Source: Flectobacillus longus
Lineage (GTDB): Bacteria > Bacteroidota > Bacteroidia > Cytophagales > Spirosomataceae
DNA: 64,000 bases
Direction: 5' to 3'
NCBI RefSeq assembly: GCF_030056705.1
Contig: NZ_JASHIC010000020.1
Location: 114,939 to 178,938, forward strand
Shown: positions 44,567 to 52,725 of the stretch, piece by piece
How positions within the stretch are numbered: position 1 is the stretch's first letter
Layout: every line of letters begins with the position of its first letter
The notes under the pieces: generated by a model
What the model was told of the DNA's origin: nothing
Seen by the model: only the letters and a program-made list of their open reading frames with translations
Databases searched by the model: none
Position numbers and translations under genes: made by a program

Positions 44567-45334
44567 TTTGATTGCTTTTCGTGCAAAAAACAGTAGAAAA
44601 CCTAAAATCAAAGCCCCAATAATTATCTGCAGAACCTTTTTGCTTTCCTCGTTTTCTAAGGGTACACCTTCTGAACTTTTCCTTACCACTATTTTCCCTT
44701 GTACCATAAAAGCTTTGAACCATTGCCCAGCTCTACGAAAGATTTGATAGCTTCTATCGAAGAGGTCTAATGGCCTTTTGAGAAGTCCCAAATGGTCGTA
44801 TTTTGTACCATCTACATGGGTCACATTGAAATACGATGGATAAATGAAATTGGTAACAAAGATGTCGTTGATGTAATAGCCGATCGATGGATTCGCTATG
44901 GGATCAGCTAGTTCAACTAAGAATTCAACCTCTTTGGTACTATCCTCAAAATCCTTTCCTCTCACGATTCTTTGTCCATAAGGGTCAATGCACATTTCGA
45001 TGATTTCCTCAGAAAGAACCTTCGTTAGATGGTTTTGTGAGTATTCTTGTGTAACCCAATCTGTTAGTCTTGCTTGAGCATAGGGAATATTTGTCGTAGA
45101 ATCATACCAATGGGTTCCGTTGAACTTATTTTCCGTTTCCTCGACAACTGTTACTGTCCAAAACCCTGCTGGTATTTCTCCAAATGTTCGAAAAGCTCTT
45201 ACCTCACCTGATACGTCCCATTTGGGTGAAACATCTCTCTGGAGTTGAATTTGAATAGCCTTAGCAATTTGCTCGAGTAATTCGAAAGAGATTTTATCCG
45301 TTTTATCCAGTAGTGCTATTCTTCTATACTGCAT
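44525..45334 (-). CDS. Membrane-anchored protein with large N-terminal domain
   Basis: 269 residues. The first 225 form a soluble mixed domain (KISFELLEQIAKAIQIQLQR, WTVTVVEETENKFNGTHWYD, IYPSYFNVTHVDGTKYDHLG), then a polar stretch, one membrane helix (VLQIIIGALILGFLLFFA) and a basic tail (RKAIKLFGSKNTKRQLYK). It overlaps the previous gene by 11 bp. It is among the larger candidates for a structural particle protein, but no jelly-roll or other capsid signature can be claimed from sequence. Confidence 0.6.
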   Translation of the reverse strand: MQYRRIALLDKTDKISFELLEQIAKAIQIQLQRDVSPKWDVSGEVRAFRTFGEIPAGFWTVTVVEETENKFNGTHWYDSTTNIPYAQARLTDWVTQEYSQNHLTKVLSEEIIEMCIDPYGQRIVRGKDFEDSTKEVEFLVELADPIANPSIGYYINDIFVTNFIYPSYFNVTHVDGTKYDHLGLLKRPLDLFDRSYQIFRRAGQWFKAFMVQGKIVVRKSSEGVPLENEESKKVLQIIIGALILGFLLFFARKAIKLFGSKNTKRQLYK

Positions 45335-45920
45335 TTGAAATTGGTGGTGTTAATGATGGTTTTTTCATCTTTCGAATGGCCCATCTCATTAACCAGAATA
45401 GCAGAATGGGAACTAGGATAACTGTAGGAAGAAACCAAACGATGTTCTTTTTGAGGAAAGCTAGATACTTGTTTTCTTGCTCTTCTGGTGGAGTACCTTC
45501 TGTATCACTACTTGAGTCAGCTTCTGAATCTTTTGTGTCTGTTGCAACCGTTTTGTTACTACCCCCACCAAGGATTCCAAACAACCCTTTTGCTACATCT
45601 AAGATTTTTCCAAAAGTGTTCCCTGAAGAATTGTTATTCGTATTGGTGTTTGTCCCTCCAAATACAGTTGGTTTGTCGTCTTTTAAACTATCTAAGCTTT
45701 CCCAATATGGAAGCGTACTAACGACATAGTAGGTCTCTCCATCTTTTGCTTTGAATTCTAAGAAAGTGTTTTTGTCTCCAGAAATTCCTTGAACGGTTCG
45801 ACCAGTGAGCTCACCAAGGTACGCACCATAATAGGCAGCATAGGCAAGGGATGAAATATCGGGAGCGATGAAGTATTCTGCATAAGCGACATCCTCCTTT
45901 ACATATAAGTGTTTTGCCAT
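45324..45920 (-). CDS. Single-pass membrane protein with Asn/Ser linker
   Basis: 198 residues: an N-terminal domain (KEDVAYAEYFIAPDISSLAY, YYVVSTLPYWESLDS), a low-complexity linker rich in Asn, Thr, Ser, Asp, Gly, one membrane helix (IVWFLPTVILVPILLFWLM) and a basic segment RWAIRKMKK. Same topology as other proteins of the module. The 116 bp before it contain no gene. Confidence 0.6.
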   Translation of the reverse strand: MAKHLYVKEDVAYAEYFIAPDISSLAYAAYYGAYLGELTGRTVQGISGDKNTFLEFKAKDGETYYVVSTLPYWESLDSLKDDKPTVFGGTNTNTNNNSSGNTFGKILDVAKGLFGILGGGSNKTVATDTKDSEADSSSDTEGTPPEEQENKYLAFLKKNIVWFLPTVILVPILLFWLMRWAIRKMKKPSLTPPISNAV

Positions 45921-46036
45921 TTTTGTGGTGATTAAATGGGGCTACAACTTTTACTTGTAGCCCTACAAGTGTCATTGGTTAAGTGTTTGTAAAACAATGT
46001 ATTACTTTGATGTTTTTTCAGGAAAAAGTTGTAACC

Positions 46037-46510
46037 CTATGAATTTTGATAAACAAGAGGTTTGTATCCTAGCCCTCTAATTAACCTTCTTAACTGCAAG
46101 GGACTAATCAATCGAGCATCGACTTTCGGCAATGGAAATTGTGCTTGAGTAAGTGCTTCATAACACACTTCTGAGCAAAACTTGTGCTCAGGGTTGTCCA
46201 GCACGGCAGTTCTGTACACCATACCTACCACGCCAATGGCATCATACTTTTTACCTTCGTTTTCTACAAAATACTGATAGGCTTTTTCCCAATTCCGTGA
46301 CCCGATTTGATACACTTCATATCTTTTCGGGTCAATGGGTTCAAACGCTCGAAAACCAACCCCTTGACTGAGCCATGCAGAACCTCGTCTCCAAGCTTTT
46401 TCATCAAACAGGATTTCGCAGTGAACCCATTCTCCTTTGCCTCCCACTGCCATCATTCGTTGCCAGAGGTACGAATCCTGATTGCGGAAGCTTTCGAACA
46501 GTAGATACAT
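46037..46510 (-). CDS. Papain-like (NlpC/P60 or YiiX-type) hydrolase
   Basis: 157 residues. GKGEWVHCEILFDE (about 24-37) carries the His and EHKFCSEVCYEALTQAQ (about 110-126) the Cys, the circularly permuted order of YiiX-like NlpC/P60 enzymes. Such proteins cut peptidoglycan stem peptides or lipids. It shares one base with the transglycosylase gene upstream (ATG/TAG overlap), pointing to joint function in wall penetration or lysis. Confidence 0.7.
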   Translation of the reverse strand: MYLLFESFRNQDSYLWQRMMAVGGKGEWVHCEILFDEKAWRRGSAWLSQGVGFRAFEPIDPKRYEVYQIGSRNWEKAYQYFVENEGKKYDAIGVVGMVYRTAVLDNPEHKFCSEVCYEALTQAQFPLPKVDARLISPLQLRRLIRGLGYKPLVYQNS

Positions 46511-47436
46511 TAGACTAAAATTCCTAAATCGTTTGTGACAATATCAAAACCACCGTGTTTGCCTAGCGTGCGAAGGATGTAATCATGTGCCTCTCCACTC
46601 GTGTTTGCTAGAGCGTATTTCAAACTCTTACCAGCAATACCATATTTGGTTTTTGCCGTTGCATCTCCTTTGTTGTAAGAAACGACCACAGAAGCTAAAT
46701 CATCAGCACCGTAGATATCCAAAAGGTTTGCTAGTTTTAGAGCTCCAATGTGAATATTCAATTCTGCATTGTAGAGGTCGTTTAGGCTTGATTTCTTAGA
46801 GATTTCAACTAGACTTCTATCGAATTTGTCGACGGCATCAATGATTTTTTCCGCACGGGTTTCACCAAGGTTTTTCTTTAAAATAGCCTCATGAGCATCA
46901 GGAACATAGTTCTTATACTTCTTTGCAACTACAATGGTATCGGTGGCGGTGATAGGCATCAATTGCATGGCACCTCTCGCACCACTGGTAGATTTTGAGT
47001 ATTCGAGTTTGTCTGGGTCGATTTCTGTGACCATAACACCCCAAATCATCCATGTGGGTACTTTGGTTAGCTCCGAGGCGTGCGCCACGTAAGAGCCAAA
47101 TTTGGGCATCAACACATCTTTGATGAAATTCGCCCATTTCTGACGTGAGGCTGCGTTAAACTTTGAGGCATCTGAATCGTCAACAAGCGGGAATGTACCT
47201 GCAACAGTTGGATTGGCAAATCCAGAAAAACCGATTGCCAGACTATTTTCTACAGCACGATTGATGTTGAAAGTATGTACGGTATCAGCATTGTCAGCAT
47301 ACTGCAGGTAGAAAGCATCATCTGTTTTGGCTAATGTTTCTGCCTCCGTTTTCTTTCGATTCAAGAAATAGTATCCACCGATGGCTAAAAGAAAAACGGT
47401 AAGAACGACGATAAGAATTTTTGTTACTTTGTTCAT
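46510..47436 (-). CDS. Membrane-anchored lytic transglycosylase
   Basis: 308 residues: N-terminal helix (KILIVVLTVFLLAIGGYYFL), a spacer, and a lysozyme-like SLT domain (about 115-290: THMIWGVMVTEID-type start PTWMIWGVMVTEIDPDKLE, then SGARGAMQLMPITATD). Glu in VTEID is the expected catalytic acid. PRD1-type phages carry comparable virion-associated transglycosylases for DNA entry. It is the first of two transglycosylases in the module. Confidence 0.75.
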   Translation of the reverse strand: MNKVTKILIVVLTVFLLAIGGYYFLNRKKTEAETLAKTDDAFYLQYADNADTVHTFNINRAVENSLAIGFSGFANPTVAGTFPLVDDSDASKFNAASRQKWANFIKDVLMPKFGSYVAHASELTKVPTWMIWGVMVTEIDPDKLEYSKSTSGARGAMQLMPITATDTIVVAKKYKNYVPDAHEAILKKNLGETRAEKIIDAVDKFDRSLVEISKKSSLNDLYNAELNIHIGALKLANLLDIYGADDLASVVVSYNKGDATAKTKYGIAGKSLKYALANTSGEAHDYILRTLGKHGGFDIVTNDLGILV

Positions 47437-47471
47437 TTTAATGATTGGTATGGTGGTTAGGTATCGGATAA

Positions 47472-47834
47472 CTACTTGTTTCTAGCTTCTTGGAAAGCAA
47501 TCCTTTTTGCCTCCTTACGAGATAGGTTATACGTAGTGACCTTTTTGACCTCTTTTACTCCAGAGCGACGTTGAAGCTCTTTGGCTCGCTCATCTACGTC
47601 TGAAATAGAGATAGGCTTGTCAACAGAGCCTAGCCCTTTGGCTTTTTTCAAGACCGAGAGTGTGAATAGTTCCGTTTTAGCGCCTTTTTTGCATTTGTAC
47701 ACTTCTTTATCATCTTCATGTTTACGTGAGATGACTTTGTATGTACCTTTCTTTGATTTTAGCTCACCGATGTACTCTACTTGTTCATCAATGTCAAATC
47801 GGAAGCCTTTTTTCTTTTTTCCTAAAGAGAACAT
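47472..47834 (-). CDS. Small basic protein with SH3/KOW-like start
   Basis: 120 residues, strongly basic. FDIDEQVEYIGELKSKKGTY and YKVISRKHEDDKEVYKCKKG form an SH3-like beta pattern; the rest is helical and Lys/Arg-rich (SRKEAKRIAFQEARNK), suited to nucleic-acid or wall binding. It overlaps the transglycosylase upstream by 41 bp. No family assigned. Confidence 0.55.
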   Translation of the reverse strand: MFSLGKKKKGFRFDIDEQVEYIGELKSKKGTYKVISRKHEDDKEVYKCKKGAKTELFTLSVLKKAKGLGSVDKPISISDVDERAKELQRRSGVKEVKKVTTYNLSRKEAKRIAFQEARNK

Positions 47835-48501
47835 GATTTTTAAGGTATTTAGTGATTTGATTTTTCTTAAAATAATATACTATACCAACCAGCATCGCTA
47901 ATCCAAAAAACAGACCTGCAAGGATATACTTGAGTTCAATGTTTGCCAGATAAATTCTTGATGAATCCTCAGGAGTGAAAAGCAACTCTTTGTCATACAA
48001 GAGTGGTAAGCGCTTATCAAAGAATTGATTCATTTCTTTTACTGTAACGGCACCATCTGCATTGTAATCTAAAGCGCTATTACCTGAGTAAGCATCAGAG
48101 CCTCTTCGATAGAGTACATAGTTCTCAGCCTTTTTGAATGCGACTGGATAATGCACCAGTGCGTAAAGCTCGTAGGCGGAATCAGGTGCTCCATATTGTT
48201 TCACTCGCATTCGTAAGTATTTGCGAACATAGTACAGGTACTCAATCGGACTTAGCGTTTTCAGGTGCTCCACTGTGGTTTGCAAATCCTTTGCTGTGGA
48301 CTTTGTAATTTGAATGTAGCCTACTGCACCAATACGATTCACATTCGGAAACTTCATACTGGATTCGGCATTGAAGACAAGCGTTAACCAGTTAGGGTTT
48401 TTGATACGAATTAGCGGATCGGAACAAATATCCCTAACCTCTTTTTCGAATGCGACTTTATCGACATTCCAACCTAGTTTGTTTAGACAGATTAGGGACA
48501 T
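47794..48501 (-). CDS. Second lytic transglycosylase with C-terminal membrane helix
   Basis: 235 residues. The SLT-like domain occupies the first 130 (WLTLVFNAESSMKFPN with Glu, then RIGAVGYIQITKSTAKDL), followed by an EF-hand-like loop DYNADGAVTVKEMNQFFD (probable calcium site), one membrane helix (ILAGLFFGLAMLVGIVYYF) and a basic tail. The C-terminal anchor is opposite to that of the transglycosylase at 46510. The EF-hand next to a lysozyme fold hints at calcium-dependent action. Confidence 0.72.
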   Translation of the reverse strand: MSLICLNKLGWNVDKVAFEKEVRDICSDPLIRIKNPNWLTLVFNAESSMKFPNVNRIGAVGYIQITKSTAKDLQTTVEHLKTLSPIEYLYYVRKYLRMRVKQYGAPDSAYELYALVHYPVAFKKAENYVLYRRGSDAYSGNSALDYNADGAVTVKEMNQFFDKRLPLLYDKELLFTPEDSSRIYLANIELKYILAGLFFGLAMLVGIVYYFKKNQITKYLKNHVLFRKKEKRLPI

Positions 48502-48578
48502 TTTACAATTGTAATTTTTAAAATGTTGCGTTAATACGCTTATTTCGATGTTTTTTAGGTTAAAGTCTAAAAGTTAGC

Positions 48579-48728
48579 TTAAAAAGTTTTACGTTTAGGT
48601 TTTCCCCATAACCCGAAAAAAACACCTGCTTGATAAGATACCCACACAATCGAAATCAGACCTGAAGTCATTGAAACGATGATAGAAGCGTATTGCAACT
48701 TTTGAGAAACTAGCTCTTTTTCTTCCAT
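48579..48728 (-). CDS. 49-residue membrane protein
   Basis: A small reading frame starting ATGGAAGAAAAAGAG at 48728 and ending TAA at 48579-48581. It encodes MEEKELVSQKLQYASIIVSM, a hydrophobic helix (IVSMTSGLISIVWVSYQAGV) and a basic end GLWGKPKRKTF. It starts 3 bp after the stop of the gene at 48731 and has the module's usual helix plus basic tail, so I judge it real. A holin or minor coat protein would fit. Confidence 0.55.
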   Translation of the reverse strand: MEEKELVSQKLQYASIIVSMTSGLISIVWVSYQAGVFFGLWGKPKRKTF

Positions 48729-48730
48729 AA

Positions 48731-49036
48731 TTATTTGGCTGAAGTAGCGGCTAAAACGGTTACTAATGCAGGGACAATAATCTTAGTAAGGTCGAGTACA
48801 TTAGACCAAAAATCTCCTCGTTTCATGAATTTCTTCTTTTTTACTGGAGCTTTTTGAGGCTTTGGCTTCTTGGCATTTTGTGGCGCTTGTGGTTGAAAAT
48901 CGGCAGAATCACATACGTAATTTTGCTGGATGACAACCACCACACTAGGAGGTGATAAGGTATCTTGACTGAGGGTTTGTGAAAAACCTAGCATCGGAAT
49001 AAATCCGAATAGTAAGCAAAAGATGAGTTTTTTCAT
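48731..49036 (-). CDS. Exported Pro/Lys-rich protein with C-terminal helix
   Basis: 101 residues: signal peptide MKKLIFCLLFGFIPMLGFSQ, a mature part with PQAPQNAKKPKPQKAPVKKK (proline- and lysine-rich), and a C-terminal hydrophobic segment IIVPALVTVLAATSAK. It lies 1 bp after the coiled-coil membrane protein gene. Could be a holin-type or spanin-accessory protein; unknown. Confidence 0.55.
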   Translation of the reverse strand: MKKLIFCLLFGFIPMLGFSQTLSQDTLSPPSVVVVIQQNYVCDSADFQPQAPQNAKKPKPQKAPVKKKKFMKRGDFWSNVLDLTKIIVPALVTVLAATSAK

Positions 49037-49037
49037 G

Positions 49038-49358
49038 CTATTTTAACTGCTTTAGAATTTCGTTATTTTGACTTGAGAGATGGTTGAATTGAGCCGTGAA
49101 GTCAGCCTTTTGTTCCTTGAGCGCTTGTTTAAGTTCGTTGATACCATTTTGCTGGTTAAGAGAATCTTTCTCTAGTACCGCAATACGTTCACCATGCTTG
49201 TTTTGCCTCTCTTGAATGTCTTTGATTTCTTCCTGTCTTGCGTCAATTCTTTCCTTCGTCTCTTCAGTTTTAGTTCTAAAAATCCACACCACCAGAGCAA
49301 CTATTCCAGATACAACAATCGGTGTGAAAATTTGCTCATAATTAACTTGTAGTAACAT
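49038..49358 (-). CDS. Membrane protein with long coiled coil, i-spanin-like
   Basis: 106 residues: one N-terminal helix (FTPIVVSGIVALVVWIF) followed by an almost uninterrupted coiled coil to the end (ERIDARQEEIKDIQERQNKH, LKEQKADFTAQFNHL). An inner-membrane anchor plus periplasmic coiled coil is the layout of inner-membrane spanins (Rz-type). The adjacent upstream gene encodes a lipoprotein, the expected partner, 1 bp apart. Confidence 0.6.
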   Translation of the reverse strand: MLLQVNYEQIFTPIVVSGIVALVVWIFRTKTEETKERIDARQEEIKDIQERQNKHGERIAVLEKDSLNQQNGINELKQALKEQKADFTAQFNHLSSQNNEILKQLK

Positions 49359-49359
49359 A

Positions 49360-49794
49360 TTAGTGGTTAGTAGAATCGTACATTTGAGCTATCTTTCTTT
49401 TTGCCTCTTCAAAGGCTTTTTCTATTTCGCTATCTGAGCGCATGGACAATCGGTCTCTGGGTCTTCGATACTGTTTTCTTGGTGGCGTAGATGGATTGTG
49501 TGTTTTTGGTGTTTTTTCTTCCAATCTAGCGAATGCCGTATCCGTCGCATCAAAATAGTCCAGCGTTCCGAATTCAGGGACTGTATCTAGTTCGGATAGC
49601 TTCAAGTCAGCCTTGTCAATATCGACTGTATCCTTTTTCTCTGGTGTTTCAATGCCCAACAAATGATCAACTACTTGATATTGGGCATCAGAACAGGAGA
49701 GTAAACTAATGCCGATGAATGAGCCAATGATTAAGAGCTTTGACTTCTTTGCTGTTGAGCCTCCAGAACTCTTGATAGTTGAGGATGATTGCAT
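49360..49794 (-). CDS. Lipoprotein, possible o-spanin-like partner
   Basis: 144 residues. After 15 polar residues comes a lipoprotein signal KSKLLIIGSFIGISLLSC with Cys in a lipobox LLSC, then an acidic, Pro/Arg-containing mature domain (TPPRKQYRRPRDRLSM). It overlaps the CHAP-type gene by 89 bp in another frame, a degree of nesting seen in Rz1-type genes. An outer-membrane lipoprotein next to a coiled-coil membrane protein suggests a lysis pair; it is longer than most Rz1 proteins. Confidence 0.6.
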   Translation of the reverse strand: MQSSSTIKSSGGSTAKKSKLLIIGSFIGISLLSCSDAQYQVVDHLLGIETPEKKDTVDIDKADLKLSELDTVPEFGTLDYFDATDTAFARLEEKTPKTHNPSTPPRKQYRRPRDRLSMRSDSEIEKAFEEAKRKIAQMYDSTNH

Positions 49795-50206
49795 CTTGTT
49801 TTCGTCTTAGATGTGGGAAAATACCTTGTTTCCTTCGTTTGGGGTCGTAGGGAGAACCTGTATTGAAGCCTCCAGTACGAAACCTTGTTTTGTCACCTGA
49901 AATATTCCATTGTGTGACCACTTCAACGTGCCACTGATTCCCTTTCCAATTGAAAAGAGCGATATCACCTTTGACCACAGGCTCAGTGGTGATAGCCTTA
50001 CCATGTTGCCGTTTAATAGCTGACCTCTTGAGCCATGAGAGTGCTCGTGGTGTGGCCGTGACAGGAAGCTTATTGCATTTACCAATATAGATAATTCCGC
50101 CTGAGCAATAGGCTGAGCCTTTTGGCGCACCTGCCGTTTTGTTGATTTTGTCGATAAGAAAGCCTCTATTATTGGGTTTTTCCAGATTATGATAGAGGCT
50201 TTTCAT
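49706..50206 (-). CDS. CHAP-type amidase/endopeptidase
   Basis: The start chosen is the Met at 50206 (166 residues), which avoids a 115-bp overlap with the previous gene. GAPKGSAYCSGGIIYI holds the nucleophile Cys, and VVKGDIALFNWKGNQWHVEV the catalytic His of CHAP or C51-type cysteine peptidases. Such enzymes cut peptidoglycan cross-bridges. In this position, next to spanin-like genes, it is the likely endolysin. Confidence 0.72.
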   Translation of the reverse strand: MKSLYHNLEKPNNRGFLIDKINKTAGAPKGSAYCSGGIIYIGKCNKLPVTATPRALSWLKRSAIKRQHGKAITTEPVVKGDIALFNWKGNQWHVEVVTQWNISGDKTRFRTGGFNTGSPYDPKRRKQGIFPHLRRKQDAIILNYQEFWRLNSKEVKALNHWLIHRH

Positions 50207-50229
50207 CGTGTCTACTACAGCCTGTCTAA

Positions 50230-50964
50230 TTACGAATTGGTGATTGGACTGGCTAGATACATGATGGCAAATGAGAAAGCTTTGGCATATACCAAATACA
50301 AGGCTTGCTTTACCTGAAATTCGTCTGAGCAATTGAGAAACCATTTCGATATTAAGTTATGTTCGGGTGCTTCGTGATTGTTTCTGAATCGATACACAAC
50401 GCTCCAGTTGATAAGCAAGGAGACGTCTACAATGAGCCACATAATTGACCAATGATTGAGCTTGATAATGAAGTCAATCCAAGCCGACCGCACTGCCATT
50501 GAGATGTCTGTTCCCTCAAGCTTGACAAGGTGATTGAGATAGCTTGAAATAGCAAAGAGTGCCAAAGTGAATAGTGTGGTAAGAATCCATCGTCTTGCTA
50601 CCGAGTACCCTTTGCCAAAAAATGGCTCAGTTGGTAGTTCTGTTTCAAGTTCTTCGGATTGTTCTCCCTCTATCACGATTTCATTTGCCAGTTTTTTAGC
50701 ATCCTCAGCAAATCCCTTGAGCGTTTCCGCCTTTGTGAGATTTCCTAAAAGAGCCTCTTGTCTTGACTGAGCCATGAAGGTTGCAACGTTGTCGAGAAGA
50801 GCCTGCCTTTCATCTATTTTTTGCTGTTTCTCAGCTTCTTTTTGTTCTTGTTGCAGTTGTTCGACTCGTTGCAACTCTAGCTCAGCATCTTGCTTTCTTT
50901 TTTCCGCTTGTGCCTTGAGTTCTTCGATATTGATATTTTTATCCAAATTCTTTCCCATTGCCAT
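50230..50964 (-). CDS. Membrane protein with N-terminal coiled coil
   Basis: The start chosen is MAMGKNLDKNINIEELKAQA at 50964 (244 residues; Met at 50997 also possible). A strong coiled coil (about 10-65, KRKQDAELELQRVEQLQQEQ) precedes two to three hydrophobic helices (ILTTLFTLALFAISSYL, IMWLIVDVSLLINWSVVY, YLVYAKAFSFAIMYL). It is one of the few multi-pass proteins in the module. Function unknown; membrane scaffolding is conceivable. Confidence 0.55.
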   Translation of the reverse strand: MAMGKNLDKNINIEELKAQAEKRKQDAELELQRVEQLQQEQKEAEKQQKIDERQALLDNVATFMAQSRQEALLGNLTKAETLKGFAEDAKKLANEIVIEGEQSEELETELPTEPFFGKGYSVARRWILTTLFTLALFAISSYLNHLVKLEGTDISMAVRSAWIDFIIKLNHWSIMWLIVDVSLLINWSVVYRFRNNHEAPEHNLISKWFLNCSDEFQVKQALYLVYAKAFSFAIMYLASPITNS

Positions 50965-50971
50965 TGAGGGT

Positions 50972-51205
50972 TTAATTTTTGAAGGATGATAGGGCAAACT
51001 TCATTGCCCAAAACATGAGGAATGCTAGGATGATAGCAAATCCTCCGAGTGCCAGAAACAAATAGAATGCGACATTCTTAATTGTTTCAGTTTCCATCTC
51101 TACGTTGGTATTCACCGTGATTTCAGGCTTTTTCTTGCCTGTAATGAAATCCTTAATTTCGTCGGTAGAAAGGATGTTGGCAAGGGTATCTAAGATGTTT
51201 GCCAT
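50972..51205 (-). CDS. 77-residue single-pass membrane protein
   Basis: A short N-terminal amphipathic part (NILDTLANILSTDEIKDFIT), then a polar stretch and one C-terminal helix (VAFYLFLALGGFAIILAFLM) with a brief basic end. Size and topology resemble membrane-stored coat proteins of filamentous phages and small membrane proteins of lipid-containing phages. It shares one base with the previous gene's stop. Confidence 0.55.
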   Translation of the reverse strand: MANILDTLANILSTDEIKDFITGKKKPEITVNTNVEMETETIKNVAFYLFLALGGFAIILAFLMFWAMKFALSSFKN

Positions 51206-51678
51206 TACTTTGCCTTGAGTTTTGTGAGCCTAGTAAGTACACTATCGTAGGCTGCGGTTGCGTAGAGCTTATGGTCAATAAACTCAGTTAAGAATGTCCC
51301 ATCTTTGAAGTATTTTCGGTTGTAGTCGTTAGCTATCCAAATCAACTCCTTGTCAGTTAGTTCCTTGAGAGTATGACATAAATCACGCATTTCTCCATAC
51401 CATACCTTGCTATACCATGCTGTAAAATAGTTGTGAGCCTGTTCTACAATTACTTTTCCTGTGGTCTTTGTCCATTCCTCGAAGACTGACTTTTCCTGAG
51501 CCGTTGGAGGCTGGTATTCAGGAGATGGTGCATCACTTGGAGGAGTGTTTAAGCCTTTGTCTTTACCAAGATTGAAAATAAAGTATCCGATAAGTCCAAT
51601 GGGCACAAGAAACAAAAGGATGGCTGTGATGGGCTTTGTGACCAATAAGGTCTTATACCAGTTTAGCTTTTCTTTCAT
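51205..51678 (-). CDS. N-terminally anchored protein
   Basis: The start chosen is MKEKLNWYKTLLVTKPITAI at 51678, overlapping the previous gene by 26 bp (157 residues). One helix (ITAILLFLVPIGLIGYFIF), a Pro-rich linker (NTPPSDAPSPEYQPPTAQEK) and a helical soluble domain (EWTKTTGKVIVEQAHNYFTA...LTKLKAK). Unknown role. Confidence 0.55.
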   Translation of the reverse strand: MKEKLNWYKTLLVTKPITAILLFLVPIGLIGYFIFNLGKDKGLNTPPSDAPSPEYQPPTAQEKSVFEEWTKTTGKVIVEQAHNYFTAWYSKVWYGEMRDLCHTLKELTDKELIWIANDYNRKYFKDGTFLTEFIDHKLYATAAYDSVLTRLTKLKAK

Positions 51679-52456
51679 TTTTTTTGTCTTTATAAGCACG
51701 ATACATAGAATAGAAGAACAGACTAAAAAGCAAAAAGAAAAAGCCATACAAAACCACTTTCAAAATCCCAGCTCCAGTTGAATCGGAGATTCCAGATTGA
51801 GGGTCATCATCTTGGCTAACAATTACAGAGCTTGACTCTCCAGAGGAATCGACTTTTGGAAGGGCTTTTGACTGTGGCTTGCTATAAGATACGTAATCAC
51901 TAGCAACCCACCCGATTGCCTTTCCTTTGGCATCAAATACCTTCAAAAAGGTAATGGTGAGGTATTTCTTGGTGCTTTTGTCGGTGTATCCTACAATGTT
52001 ACCATAGCTAACGATTTTCAATTCCTTCTTGAGTGTATTAGCTTCTGGTCGAAGTTTTACCCCTGAGGTGGTATTGCAATACAGTGGAACTAACTCAGTT
52101 TTGTTGTCTGCCCTTGGTTGTTCACCATTATCCGCAAATTCAAGTTCAGTAGGTTTGAACCATAAGTAAGTCAAGTACTTTTGGTTTACTGCATCAACCA
52201 GTAAGGGTTCGTCCAAATCTACAGCCGTGTAAGCAACTGTTTTCTTCGTGGTTTTATCTACTACTGTAGTGGTTTGTCTAATCCTTCCTAACAAAGCGCC
52301 TTTGGGATACGTAATCACGCTTGGCTTGGCATCTGAAAAGATAAATGTCAATCCGTAAGCGGTTGTAGCAGAGACTTTCACAAGCCTTCCCTGCGCCTGC
52401 CTCGTGTCAGCAGTGGTCAGGGTGGTGAGATAATCGAGAAAGTTCATACTATTCAT
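51653..52456 (-). CDS. SH3-like domain protein with C-terminal anchor
   Basis: 267 residues. A beta-rich N-terminal part includes a bacterial-SH3-like segment (SGVKLRPEANTLKKELKIVS ... GWVASDYVSY), then a Ser/Asp linker (KVDSSGESSSVIVSQDDDPQ), one helix (VVLYGFFFLLFSLFFYSMY) and a strongly basic tail (KDKKNERKAKLV). SH3b domains often bind peptidoglycan. The start overlaps the upstream stop (ATGAATAG). Confidence 0.62.
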   Translation of the reverse strand: MNSMNFLDYLTTLTTADTRQAQGRLVKVSATTAYGLTFIFSDAKPSVITYPKGALLGRIRQTTTVVDKTTKKTVAYTAVDLDEPLLVDAVNQKYLTYLWFKPTELEFADNGEQPRADNKTELVPLYCNTTSGVKLRPEANTLKKELKIVSYGNIVGYTDKSTKKYLTITFLKVFDAKGKAIGWVASDYVSYSKPQSKALPKVDSSGESSSVIVSQDDDPQSGISDSTGAGILKVVLYGFFFLLFSLFFYSMYRAYKDKKNERKAKLV

Positions 52457-52634
52457 CCTTTTTTAGTTTGGGGAAAAGTTTTGAAAAAAGCTTAGAAAAA
52501 CCTCTTACACCAAAAACTACGATGGTTACAAAGAGCGCCATGAATATGGCACCAATTACGAAGTCAATGAACGTGTAAGCTTTTTCCTTAGCTTCTTCCT
52601 TGAGAGTTTCCCTTACTTCATCTTTAGTCATCAT
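52449..52634 (-). CDS. 61-residue membrane protein
   Basis: Helical charged start (KDEVRETLKEEAKEKAYTFI), one helix (FVIGAIFMALFVTIVVFGV) and an amphipathic basic end FSKLFSKLFPKLKKDE. Coat-protein-like size and topology. It lies 91 bp after the gene at 52726; a purine-rich stretch precedes the start. Confidence 0.55.
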   Translation of the reverse strand: MMTKDEVRETLKEEAKEKAYTFIDFVIGAIFMALFVTIVVFGVRGFSKLFSKLFPKLKKDE

Positions 52635-52725
52635 GAGAAGATTTAAGGGTGAGAGAGCAAAGTCTTATAAAATCAGGAGAGTACTTTGCTGACTCTCCTG
52701 ACTTCAAATTTTTCTACTAGAATTT

